From assembly GCA_029288865.1 (NCBI GenBank), contig JARIGM010000024.1, forward strand, positions 1 to 36,688: a stretch of DNA of 36,688 nt. Direction: 5' to 3'. Under the pieces are notes generated by a model. The model was given only the letters and a program-made list of their open reading frames with translations, had not been told where the DNA came from and made no database searches. Within the stretch, counting starts at the first letter, position 1. Each line of letters starts with the position of its first letter. This DNA is from Candidatus Kaiserbacteria bacterium. Lineage in GTDB: Bacteria > Patescibacteriota > Minisyncoccia > Phycocordibacterales > Phycocordibacteraceae. The position numbers were made by a program, and so were the translations under genes. Below, piece by piece: positions 25,429-33,556 of this stretch.

Positions 25429-28400
25429 ATGAGCAGGTTCATCCACCTCCACACCCACAGCCACTACTCGTTCCTCGAGGCGCTCCCGAAAGTGGAAGAA
25501 CTTGTAGATGAGGCAAAGAAGCAAGGCATGGAGGCGGTAGGTCTTACGGATTCGGGCAACATGCACGGTGCGATCGAATTTTATAAGTACGCAGTGAAAG
25601 CTGGCGTAAAGCCGATCCTCGGTGTTGATACGTACGTCGCACCTCGCTCGCGACACGAGAAAGATCGCAATCTTGATTCGAAGCGCTCACGTATCGTAAT
25701 GCTCGCCGAAAATAACGACGGATATAAAAACCTGCTGAAGATGGTGACAGCTTCATATATGGAAGGGTTCTTCGACAAGCCGCGTGTGGATAAGGAATTG
25801 CTCCGAGCGCATCACGAGAATGTGATTGCCATCCTGCCTTCCTTCTCAGGCGAAGTGGCATTAATGGTCGCCGCAGGCGACATGAAAGGCGCAGCTGCAG
25901 CGCTCGCCGAATACGAAAGCATCTTCGGGAAAGGAAACCTTTTTCTGGAGATCACCCATCACCCGACTGTCCCCGGCCACACGGAAAAGATGAAGAAGAT
26001 CGTGCAGCTCTCGCAGGAATCCGGCGTGCCACTCGTCGCGCAGCACGACGTGTATTATCTGAAGCCGACCGATCGCGAAGCGACCGAAGTGATGCGTCGC
26101 ATCCAGCACGGGCGCTCTGGCGCCGGAGGCAACGAGCAGGAAGATTTCTCATTCATTTCAGAAAAGGAAGCGCTGAAAATTTTTAAAGACGCACCCGAAG
26201 CAGTAGACAACTCACGTGCGATCGCAGACCGCTGCAATCTTTCATTCGATCTCGGCAAATGGATTTTCCCTGCCGTGCCTGTCTCTGAAGGATATGAGTC
26301 TCACGAGGATGAACTCCGCAAAAAAGCATACGCCGGCATCGCGTGGCGAGGCATGGAGGACACAGAAGCAGTTCGGACACGCATCGACTACGAGCTCGAC
26401 ATCATCATCTCGAAAGGATTCGCGGTGTATTACCTCGTGGTGGCTGACTTGCTGCGCTTTGCAAAGACGGCGGGCATCGTGACCACGACCCGCGGTTCCG
26501 CTGCAGGCTCTCTCGTGAGTTATCTCATCGGAATTTCGAACGTCGATCCGCTGTATTTTAAATTGCCGTTCGAGCGCTTCCTGAACCCTGAACGTCCGAA
26601 AGCGCCGGATATCGACATGGATATGGCCGATAATCGCCGCGATGACATGATCGCATATGCGCGTCAGAAATACGGCGCGGATCACGTGGCGCAGATAGGT
26701 ACGTTCGGTACGCTCGCAGCGCGCGCTGCTGCACGCGACGTGGCTCGTGCGCTCGGGCACTCATACGGCGTCGGCGACCGGATCGCGAAATTGATCCCGA
26801 TCGGTGCGCAGGGCTTCCCCATGACGATCGAACGCGCGCTCAACGAATCGCCCGATCTCAAGAAGCTGTATAACGAAGATGACGACGTTCGCGAAATCCT
26901 CGACCTCGCAAAACAGATCGAAGGATGCGTACGACACGTGGGAGTGCACGCCGCCGGCGTGGTAGTATCTCCGACTCCGCTCGTCGAATGGTCTCCGCTC
27001 CAGTTCGATCCGAAGGGTGAAGGGAAAGTCATCACACAGTACGACATGTATTCGATCTCGGACGAGTACGGCGGCGTGGGTCTCCTCAAGTTCGACTTCC
27101 TCGGCATCAAGAACCTTGCCATCCTCGCGGATGCTGTGAAGCGCATTCGTGAATCGCGCGGCATCGAGATCGACATCGAGACGATTCCGCTTGACGACCC
27201 GAAGACGTTTGCCATGCTCGCGCGCGGCGAAACAGAAGGCACGTTCCAGCTTTCCGGTTCGGGCATGACTCGGTATCTCAAAGAGCTCAAGCCGTCTACC
27301 ATCCACGACATCAACGCGATGGTGGCACTCTATCGCCCGGGGCCGATGGATACGATCCCTCAATATATTGAGCGCAAGCATAATGCGAAACTGAGAACCT
27401 ATCTCGACCCGCGCATGGAGGAATTCCTCGATTTCTCATACGGGCTTTTGGTGTACCAGGACGATGTGCTCCTTTCTGCTATCAGGTTTGCGGGCTATTC
27501 GTGGCTTGAAGCCGACACGCTCCGTAAAGCGATGGGAAAGAAGGTGCCAGAAATCATGCAAGCTGAAAAGTCCAAGCTTCTCAAGGGTTTCGTGGAGTAT
27601 GGCAAGCTGAGCGAAAAGAAGGCCGAGGAACTCTGGCTTCTCATCGAACCATTCGCTGCGTACGGATTCAACAAGGCGCATGCTGCGAGCTATGGAAAGG
27701 TGGCGTATCAGACGGCGTTTCTAAAAGCGAACTTCCCTGTCGACTACATGGCAGCAGTTCTGACCGCGGACTCCGGCGACACCGACGCGATCTCGATCTT
27801 CGTAGCTGAGTGTAAGCGCATGGGCATTCCAGTGCTGCCTCCAGATGTAAACGAAAGCGGCACCGACTTCACCGTGGCGGGCGAAAACAAAGACACCATC
27901 CGCTTCGGACTTTCCTCCATCAAGAACTTCGGTGAGGGCATTGCGCAAGCCATTATGGAGGAACGCGCGAAAGGCGGACCATTCCAAACGCTTTCCGAAT
28001 TCCTTTGTCGGATCGATTCGAAAAACTTGAACCGCCGCTCGCTTGAGGCACTCATCAAATGCGGAGCGCTCGATCAATTCGCCGAAGGGATGGGCGGCCG
28101 CGCGTACCTCATGAAGCACATAGAATTGCTTCTCACCTTCCACCGCGATGCGACAGCAAGCGCTCCGCAAGATTCCCTCTTTGGTCCGATGGCTGCACCT
28201 GTCCTCCGATTGCCTGAAGAGACGATGCACACTTCGCTCTTAGACAAGCTGAATTGGGAAAAGGAACTGCTCGGCATCTACGTGTCCGGACACCCGCTCG
28301 ATGCGCATGCGGACCGCGTCGCGAAGGCGACGGCCACAATCTCCTCCATCCTTGCAGAACCGAAAGATGGCATGCATGTGATCTTCCCCGTGCTCGTCGC

Positions 28401-28614
28401 GGAAGTGAAAACCTTCCTCACCAAAAAAGGAGATAAGATGGCCTTCGTGAAGTTCGTGGACCAGACCGACTCGATCGAAGGAGTTATCTTCCCAAAGCTG
28501 TATGAAATACACAACAATACGGTCGCTGCAGATAAATGTATCCTCATAAAGGCCACCGTCTCGATGCGAAACGGCGAGGCAAGCCTCGCCGTCGACGACC
28601 TGAAAGCGATCTAG
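25429..28614 (+). CDS. dnaE: DNA polymerase III alpha subunit
   Basis: 1061 residues. The main replicative polymerase. The N-terminal PHP domain starts HLHTHSHYSFLEALPK and includes LTDSGNMHGAIEFY. The palm has GSAAGSLVSYLIGI and the catalytic APDIDMDMADNRRDD (D396 and D398), with the third aspartate in LLKFDFLGIKNL. Fingers (YRPGPMDTIPQYIERKH, YQDDVLL), a helix-hairpin-helix region (NEYGF-like AAYGFNKAHAASYG) and a C-terminal OB fold (VLVAEVKTFLTKKGDKMAFVKF) follow. The protein stops after the OB fold, about 100 residues shorter than E. coli DnaE, so the tau-binding tail is missing or minimal. A 10-bp palindrome lies in the last codons (28571-28592). No terminator is seen before tRNA-like copy 2. 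Confidence 0.97.
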   Translation: MSRFIHLHTHSHYSFLEALPKVEELVDEAKKQGMEAVGLTDSGNMHGAIEFYKYAVKAGVKPILGVDTYVAPRSRHEKDRNLDSKRSRIVMLAENNDGYKNLLKMVTASYMEGFFDKPRVDKELLRAHHENVIAILPSFSGEVALMVAAGDMKGAAAALAEYESIFGKGNLFLEITHHPTVPGHTEKMKKIVQLSQESGVPLVAQHDVYYLKPTDREATEVMRRIQHGRSGAGGNEQEDFSFISEKEALKIFKDAPEAVDNSRAIADRCNLSFDLGKWIFPAVPVSEGYESHEDELRKKAYAGIAWRGMEDTEAVRTRIDYELDIIISKGFAVYYLVVADLLRFAKTAGIVTTTRGSAAGSLVSYLIGISNVDPLYFKLPFERFLNPERPKAPDIDMDMADNRRDDMIAYARQKYGADHVAQIGTFGTLAARAAARDVARALGHSYGVGDRIAKLIPIGAQGFPMTIERALNESPDLKKLYNEDDDVREILDLAKQIEGCVRHVGVHAAGVVVSPTPLVEWSPLQFDPKGEGKVITQYDMYSISDEYGGVGLLKFDFLGIKNLAILADAVKRIRESRGIEIDIETIPLDDPKTFAMLARGETEGTFQLSGSGMTRYLKELKPSTIHDINAMVALYRPGPMDTIPQYIERKHNAKLRTYLDPRMEEFLDFSYGLLVYQDDVLLSAIRFAGYSWLEADTLRKAMGKKVPEIMQAEKSKLLKGFVEYGKLSEKKAEELWLLIEPFAAYGFNKAHAASYGKVAYQTAFLKANFPVDYMAAVLTADSGDTDAISIFVAECKRMGIPVLPPDVNESGTDFTVAGENKDTIRFGLSSIKNFGEGIAQAIMEERAKGGPFQTLSEFLCRIDSKNLNRRSLEALIKCGALDQFAEGMGGRAYLMKHIELLLTFHRDATASAPQDSLFGPMAAPVLRLPEETMHTSLLDKLNWEKELLGIYVSGHPLDAHADRVAKATATISSILAEPKDGMHVIFPVLVAEVKTFLTKKGDKMAFVKFVDQTDSIEGVIFPKLYEIHNNTVAADKCILIKATVSMRNGEASLAVDDLKAI

Positions 28615-28704
28615 AACGGGAGAGACGTAAATTGTCAAAAACTCAGGAAAACTTTAGAACTTTTTGATGGAGATTTTATTCTTCATTTGCCAAACTGCTG
28701 GTAC

Positions 28705-28773
28705 GCCGGTGGTTTGGTACAAGAAATACCCTCATCAAGTATTCTCTTGAGGGTTCGATTCCCTCCGCCGGCA
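28705..28773 (+). ncRNA. tRNA-like structure, copy 2
   Basis: Same architecture as copy 1. Acceptor GCCGGTG (28705-28711) with CGCCGGC (28766-28772, one G-U pair), then A and TAG. D-loop-like GTTTGGTAC is 9 nt with GG. The third arm AAGAAATAC (28721-28729) pairs with GTATTCTCTT (28739-28748) over 9 bp with one bulged C, and the loop CCTCATCAA is identical to copy 1. The T-arm GAGGG-TTCGATT-CCCTC (28749-28765) has a canonical T-loop. It follows dnaE by 90 nt on the same strand and could be processed from dnaE readthrough; TTGTCA-n17-TAGAAC at 28632-28660 is a weak promoter candidate. The antisense strand encodes a GIEPS-type peptide, the usual artefact of a tRNA T-arm. Confidence 0.68.
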
Positions 28774-28782
28774 TAGTTACCG

Positions 28783-28812
28783 TTGACAAGAGAAAACTTG
28801 AAGGAGTATACT
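28783..28812 (+). promoter_or_regulatory. Near-consensus promoter of small RNA copy 2
   Basis: TTGACA (28783-28788), 18-nt spacer ending GAAGGAG, TATACT (28807-28812). Same spacing and spacer end as copy 1. Confidence 0.85.
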
Positions 28813-28818
28813 TTTGTC

Positions 28819-28884
28819 GATGAGGGTGTTTCTTGTGTAAGAAACGAGAGGATACGGAAAGGAGCCGCGAAAGCGGCTTTTTTC
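28819..28884 (+). ncRNA. Small RNA complementary to tRNA-like copy 2, upstream of thrS
   Basis: Predicted to start at G28819, 6 nt after TATACT, and to end at the hairpin AGCCGC-GAAA-GCGGCT (28863-28878) with a T6 tail. GATGAGGGTGTTTCTTGT (28819-28836) is complementary to 28719-28736 of the tRNA-like structure over 18 bp with one G-U. TTTCTT-GTGT-AAGAAA is an internal hairpin. A six-codon frame runs from ATG 28820 to TAA 28838-28840. The terminator lies 45 nt before thrS, but thrS has its own -10. Confidence 0.65.
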
Positions 28885-28912
28885 TTTTACTATTCTGCTC
28901 TCCTGTCTCCCG

Positions 28913-28921
28913 TGATATGCT
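28913..28921 (+). promoter_or_regulatory. Extended -10 of thrS
   Basis: TGA-TATGCT, 7 nt before the ATG at 28929. Confidence 0.5.
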
Positions 28922-28928
28922 TTCAGAT

Positions 28929-30689
28929 ATGCCTAGCTCAGAGAATTCTATTGCCGAAAAACGCCACACGCTCGCTCATTTACTCGCTGCCGCCGTCCTC
29001 GAACGTTACCCCCACGCAAAACCCACCATCGGTCCTGCCGTAGATAACGGCTTCTATTACGACTTCGATTTCTCAGGAGGAAATGGCGCTCCCGGCGAAG
29101 CCGAACTCTCCCAACTCGAAGAATCCATGCGCGAGATGCTCGCTTCTTGGAACGCGATGACTGGCACCGAAGTGTCCGAAAAAGATGCGCGCGACCGATT
29201 CTCTTCGAATCCGTTCAAGCTCGAGATTATCGACGGCATCGTCGCCGCAGGCGATCCGATTACCCTCTACACCGCAGGCGATTTCACCGACCTCTGCCGC
29301 GGCGGCCACAGCGAGCATCCGAATAAGGACATCAAGCCTGACTCCTTCACGCTCGACCGCGTTGCAGGTGCATACTGGCGCGGCGACGAGACCAAGCCGA
29401 TGCTCACCCGCATCTACGGCCTGGCCTTCGACACTAAAGATGAGCTTGATGCATTCCAAGCACAACGCGAAGAAGCGAAGAAGCGCGATCACCGAAAACT
29501 CGGCAAAGAGCTCGACCTTTTCACCTTTAGCGACCTTGTTGGTGCTGGCCTTCCCCTCTACACGCCGAAAGGCACAATCATGCGCGATATGCTCGCAGGA
29601 TTCTCGGAAGAGCTGCAGCGCTCATACGGATTCCAAAAGGTATGGATTCCGCATATCACGAAGATCGATTTGTATAAGAAGTCCGGTCATTGGGACAAGT
29701 TCGGTGACGAACTCTTTTTGGTAAAGAGCCAGGAGTCATCCGACGAGTTTGCACTCAAGCCGATGAACTGTCCGCATCACACGCAGATCTACGCAAGCAA
29801 GCCCCGCTCGTACCGCGATCTCCCGCTCCGCTTCATGGAGACAACAACCTGTTATCGGGACGAAAAGACCGGCGAACTGTCAGGCCTCACTCGTGTCCGC
29901 TCTCTCACCCAAGACGACGCACACGTGTTCTGTCGCATGGACCAGATCGAACAAGAATTCGAGAACATCATGACGATGATCAAGAAGATGTACGGCACGC
30001 TCGGGCTCTCGTTCAAGGCTCGCCTTTCCTTCTCTGATCCTGCGAATCCCGCTGGATACCTTGGCGAGAGAAGCCAATGGGATGAGGCAGAAGCAATTCT
30101 TGAAAAGATAGCAAAGAAACTAGATATCCAATACTTCATTGCGCAGGGCGAAGCGGCATTCTATGGTCCGAAGATCGACGTTATGGTGACTGATGCGATC
30201 GGCCGCGAATGGCAGTGCGCAACCGAGCAGCTCGACTTCGTCCAGCCGATGCGCTTCGAACTCGAATATACGGCAGAAGATGGTACCAAGAAGACCCCGG
30301 TCATGATCCACAAGGCACTCCTCGGTACTATCGACCGCTTCCTTGGCGTGTTCATCGAACACACTGCGGGTAACTTCCCGACATGGCTCGCGCCAGTACA
30401 GGTGAAAGTCGTGACAGTCTCAGACAAGCAAATGGAATACGGGCAGCAGGTCCTGCAGGAGCTTCTCGCAGCTGGCGTGCGCGCTGAACTCGATACTGCA
30501 AGCGAATCTATGGGTAAGAAGATCCGCAATGCCAAGACTGAGAAAGTCCCGTACGTGCTCGTGATCGGTGACAAGGAAGTCGAGGACAAGACCGTGACCG
30601 TCGAGAGTCGCGATGCCGGCAAGCTCGATCCCCTTCCTGTCTCTGACTTCATTCAGAAGACTCTCGCCGAAATCTCCACCCGCTCCTAG
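28929..30689 (+). CDS. thrS: Threonyl-tRNA synthetase lacking the TGS domain
   Basis: 586 residues against about 640 in E. coli. Charges tRNA-Thr. The N-terminal TGS (N1) domain is missing; the protein begins directly with the editing domain, whose metal motif is intact (H13-x3-H17 in HTLAHL, and C123/H127 in CRGGH). The class II core has the zinc ligands C281 (NCPHH), H332 (DDAHVF) and H461 (IHKALLG). A C-terminal anticodon-binding domain starts near 490. An upstream in-frame start at 28833 would lie inside the small RNA and add non-conserved residues, whereas 28929 has an extended -10 in front. It ends in a 25-bp terminator. Confidence 0.96.
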   Translation: MPSSENSIAEKRHTLAHLLAAAVLERYPHAKPTIGPAVDNGFYYDFDFSGGNGAPGEAELSQLEESMREMLASWNAMTGTEVSEKDARDRFSSNPFKLEIIDGIVAAGDPITLYTAGDFTDLCRGGHSEHPNKDIKPDSFTLDRVAGAYWRGDETKPMLTRIYGLAFDTKDELDAFQAQREEAKKRDHRKLGKELDLFTFSDLVGAGLPLYTPKGTIMRDMLAGFSEELQRSYGFQKVWIPHITKIDLYKKSGHWDKFGDELFLVKSQESSDEFALKPMNCPHHTQIYASKPRSYRDLPLRFMETTTCYRDEKTGELSGLTRVRSLTQDDAHVFCRMDQIEQEFENIMTMIKKMYGTLGLSFKARLSFSDPANPAGYLGERSQWDEAEAILEKIAKKLDIQYFIAQGEAAFYGPKIDVMVTDAIGREWQCATEQLDFVQPMRFELEYTAEDGTKKTPVMIHKALLGTIDRFLGVFIEHTAGNFPTWLAPVQVKVVTVSDKQMEYGQQVLQELLAAGVRAELDTASESMGKKIRNAKTEKVPYVLVIGDKEVEDKTVTVESRDAGKLDPLPVSDFIQKTLAEISTRS

Positions 30690-30747
30690 AAAATAAAAAG
30701 CCCCAGGTATCCCGTCATTTAAGGATACCTGGGGCTTTTTATTTTCT
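30688..30747. terminator. Very long bidirectional terminator between thrS and the surface protein gene
   Basis: Arms 30688-30712 and 30723-30747 pair perfectly over 25 bp around a 10-nt loop, overlapping both stop codons. Confidence 0.95.
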
Positions 30748-33436
30748 AACCTTCGATAATCGCAAGCGCGCGTGTCAGCGCGAGCTTCGCACCAGTTACG
30801 CCAACCGAGTAGCTTGAGTCGACTGCGTTCGTAAGCGCAGCAACCAGGCGTTCGAGGAAGTTCGTTGCGCAACCGCGAGTAATCTCAGCGATCTCGGGGT
30901 GTACGTTCGAACCTTCAACGCGAGCGCGGTATGCATCGTCGAGCGCGCAAACAACCTGTGAGAGGAATGCTTCTGCATCACCTCCTTCGCGAATGATATG
31001 GCGGATAGTGCCGAAGACGGTATCGCGTTCGTCATTCAAGAGCGCAGCGATGAAGTCACGGACGTCAGCTGAAAGCGGTGCTGCAACCGGAGCAGGGCGG
31101 TTCGTCATCGGAGCTGGTGCATGTGCTGCAGGAGCTGCATGCTCGTGAGCAGGTGCCGGAGCGTGCGCTGCGGGTATTGCGTCTTCCTGATGGAAGTTTC
31201 CAACCTGCCAGGTTGCGCCAGACTCGCGAGAGAGACCCTTCACGATGTCATCGATGGTAAGCGTCTCGCCTTGCGGAGCGAATGCGCGTGCTGCTGCAGC
31301 CGGAGCTGCCGCTGCCATCGCAGGAGCTGCATGATGTGCTGACGCTGGCGGATGTGCAGGACCATGTGCAGGAGCGTGAGCTACAGTTGGGCCGTGCGCC
31401 GCTGGAGCATGAGCTGCAGCAAGATGCGCGACACCTGCCGCATGAGCGCCAGCTGAGGCAACTGCGCCATGCGCTGCCGAGTGATTCAACACCTGATCCA
31501 CACCTGCACCAAAGAGGTGCATCTTCACAGCAAAGAATGGAACGAGCTTGAAGAGGATGAGGTACGCAGCTGCGACACACCAGAGGACGAGGAAGGTCCA
31601 GTAGATGATAGTACCGACAGGACCGAGGTCAAGACCGGTGTATGGGATCTGCGAGAGATACACGTATGCAGCTGCTGGAGCGCCCTGGATGATCTGACCA
31701 GAGACATCGTGACCTCCACCTCCGTGGCCGCCTGAGCCACCACCGCCTCCGCCCCCTCCACCACCGCCTGGGTGCTGGGTTGTAATGGTGACGCTACATG
31801 CGCCATTCGCTGGAGCGTTCGGTACCGTGGCCGTATAGGTAACCGAATCACTTGGCGGCGTAACCGTAATTGATCCATGATCAACCGGAGTTACATTGCC
31901 GATATTGTTGTCGATCGAGACTGCACTTGCGTTCTGTGTCGTCCACGTCAGAGTTACTGACTCGCCTGGATTGATGACGGACTTGTCCGCATTGAGCGAA
32001 ATACACTCTGGGCTTGAAGTGACGACTGGAGGCTTCACCTTCACGGTCACCTGACAGTTCGAATTCGTAATGCTGCCATTCACCTTCTCGACATACGTCG
32101 TGTCGGTTGCCGGGTTGACCACCTTCGAACCTTGATTGAGCGGAGTGACTGCGTCACCATTGATAGTGACCGTTGTCGCGTTCTTGGTCTGCCATGCAAG
32201 CGTTACCGCTTCGCCTGGATTGATCTCAGTCTTGTCTGCAGTAAGTGCGACACACTCTGGTGTTGGCGGAGGAGTCGTCTTGATGACGACGCTTGCCTGA
32301 CAGGTGACGGTTCCGCTCGTACCATTAACAGTTGCTGTATACGTAGTGTCCTTCGTCGGACGAACCGTTGTAGAACCCTGGGCTACTGGAGTAACCGGAC
32401 CGACTCCCTGATCAATAGATATGGATGTCGCATGCACCGTCTTCCATGAAAGCGTGACGGTATCACCCGGCTGTATCTCCGTCTTATCCGCCTTCAAATA
32501 TTCACAGAGCGGTGGCGTCGGAACAACAGGGACGACTGGCGTGACTGGTACGACCGGAACTACTGGCACTGAAGGAGTGATGTCAGTACAACACGGCGGA
32601 AGATTGTTGTTTCCAGGAGGAGTAACGATCGGGGTCGGAGTTGTGACGTCAGTACAACATGGTGGAAGGTCATTATTACCCTTGTTTGGCTGACCAGTGA
32701 CCGTCACGACCGTTGTCGCAGGCGTGGTGACACTATCAGGCGTGCTCTGATTGGTACAACACGGCGGAAGATTGTTGTTCCCTTTTGTTGGTGCCGTGAC
32801 GGTTACTTCGACAGGATCGGAATTGTTTGTACTTGGAAGGTCCTTAGAATGATCTGGTTTTGAACCGACCACGGTCACATTAGTGGTACCTGTATCAGTT
32901 GTGGTGAGCAAACTTCCCGTTGTCTTGGTGTTATCTGGCGAGTCCGTGTTGCCATGGACAACCACTGTGGTTGGAACTTCAGGAGTCACAGGCGTAACAG
33001 GAACAGCTGCAGGGGTTGATGGTGCTGGGGTCGGATCAGCATGAACAGTAACGTTGGTGGTGCCGTCGCTCGGTGCAGTACTTGGAGCAGGGGTTGAAGC
33101 AGTGGTTCCCGAGTTAGAACCCGAATTCGAAGAATTGGTGTTCTGACTCGAATCGGTTGAAGCAGGAGCAGACGGTACGGTGACCGGGGTCACTGGTACG
33201 ACCGGCACGATCGGCGTAATTGGTACGACCACTGGCACGGGCGGGATGACTGGCGGCGGAGCGACGACGGGCACTACCACTGGCGGTACGACGAATGCGA
33301 GCGCTTGACTCGGCGTGGTCATACCCGTTCCGAATGCGATACTCGATCCCAAAAGAACGGTAGCGAGTACGGCAAAGACTCCGATCATGATCGGATGCTT
33401 CTCGGCGTATTGCGTTGTATTTTTATATGCTGACAT
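30746..33436 (-). CDS. Large surface protein with three Ig-like repeats, internal IPYTG motif and cytoplasmic-type tail
   Basis: 896 residues from the ATG at 33436 (AGGAG 8 nt upstream). Residues 14-36 are a signal anchor. Residues 45-300 are Pro/Val/Thr-rich with three LPPCCT repeats (vicinal Cys at 226-227, 260-261, 282-283). Three Ig-like repeats follow at about 310-390, 394-470 and 477-553, each with ADKxxIxPGxxVTLxW and a likely disulfide (C311-C379, C395-C461, C478-C547). An 11-Gly run follows at about 557. IPYTG (597-601) precedes a transmembrane segment (607-630) and basic residues. Then come a His/Ala/Pro-rich linker and a helical domain (725-896). IPYTG with a following membrane helix resembles a sortase signal placed internally. 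A sortase is encoded two genes away. A structural or adhesin role is inference. Confidence 0.8.
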   Translation of the reverse strand: MSAYKNTTQYAEKHPIMIGVFAVLATVLLGSSIAFGTGMTTPSQALAFVVPPVVVPVVAPPPVIPPVPVVVPITPIVPVVPVTPVTVPSAPASTDSSQNTNSSNSGSNSGTTASTPAPSTAPSDGTTNVTVHADPTPAPSTPAAVPVTPVTPEVPTTVVVHGNTDSPDNTKTTGSLLTTTDTGTTNVTVVGSKPDHSKDLPSTNNSDPVEVTVTAPTKGNNNLPPCCTNQSTPDSVTTPATTVVTVTGQPNKGNNDLPPCCTDVTTPTPIVTPPGNNNLPPCCTDITPSVPVVPVVPVTPVVPVVPTPPLCEYLKADKTEIQPGDTVTLSWKTVHATSISIDQGVGPVTPVAQGSTTVRPTKDTTYTATVNGTSGTVTCQASVVIKTTPPPTPECVALTADKTEINPGEAVTLAWQTKNATTVTINGDAVTPLNQGSKVVNPATDTTYVEKVNGSITNSNCQVTVKVKPPVVTSSPECISLNADKSVINPGESVTLTWTTQNASAVSIDNNIGNVTPVDHGSITVTPPSDSVTYTATVPNAPANGACSVTITTQHPGGGGGGGGGGGSGGHGGGGHDVSGQIIQGAPAAAYVYLSQIPYTGLDLGPVGTIIYWTFLVLWCVAAAYLILFKLVPFFAVKMHLFGAGVDQVLNHSAAHGAVASAGAHAAGVAHLAAAHAPAAHGPTVAHAPAHGPAHPPASAHHAAPAMAAAAPAAAARAFAPQGETLTIDDIVKGLSRESGATWQVGNFHQEDAIPAAHAPAPAHEHAAPAAHAPAPMTNRPAPVAAPLSADVRDFIAALLNDERDTVFGTIRHIIREGGDAEAFLSQVVCALDDAYRARVEGSNVHPEIAEITRGCATNFLERLVAALTNAVDSSYSVGVTGAKLALTRALAIIEG

Positions 33437-33499
33437 AAGTGTTGCTCCTGATTCTAATAAAGGTAATAAATGTTTCCCCTGCCACAATACGTGGCGTAC

Positions 33500-33543
33500 A
33501 AAAAAGAGGAGATGAAGCGGACCATGGCCCACTCCATCTTCTC
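33500..33543 (-). terminator. Terminator of the secreted protein at 33557
   Basis: On the minus strand arms of about 18 bp (33543-33526 with 33523-33506), including three G-U pairs, are followed by TTTTTT. Confidence 0.78.
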
Positions 33544-33556
33544 TGTTTCTCAATCA

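Noticed and set aside
28705-28884. One-piece or permuted tmRNA
   Set aside because: The tRNA-like part is closed by a 9-nt loop with no room for a tag reading frame, it lacks the tmRNA 5' consensus, and two copies would be unexpected.
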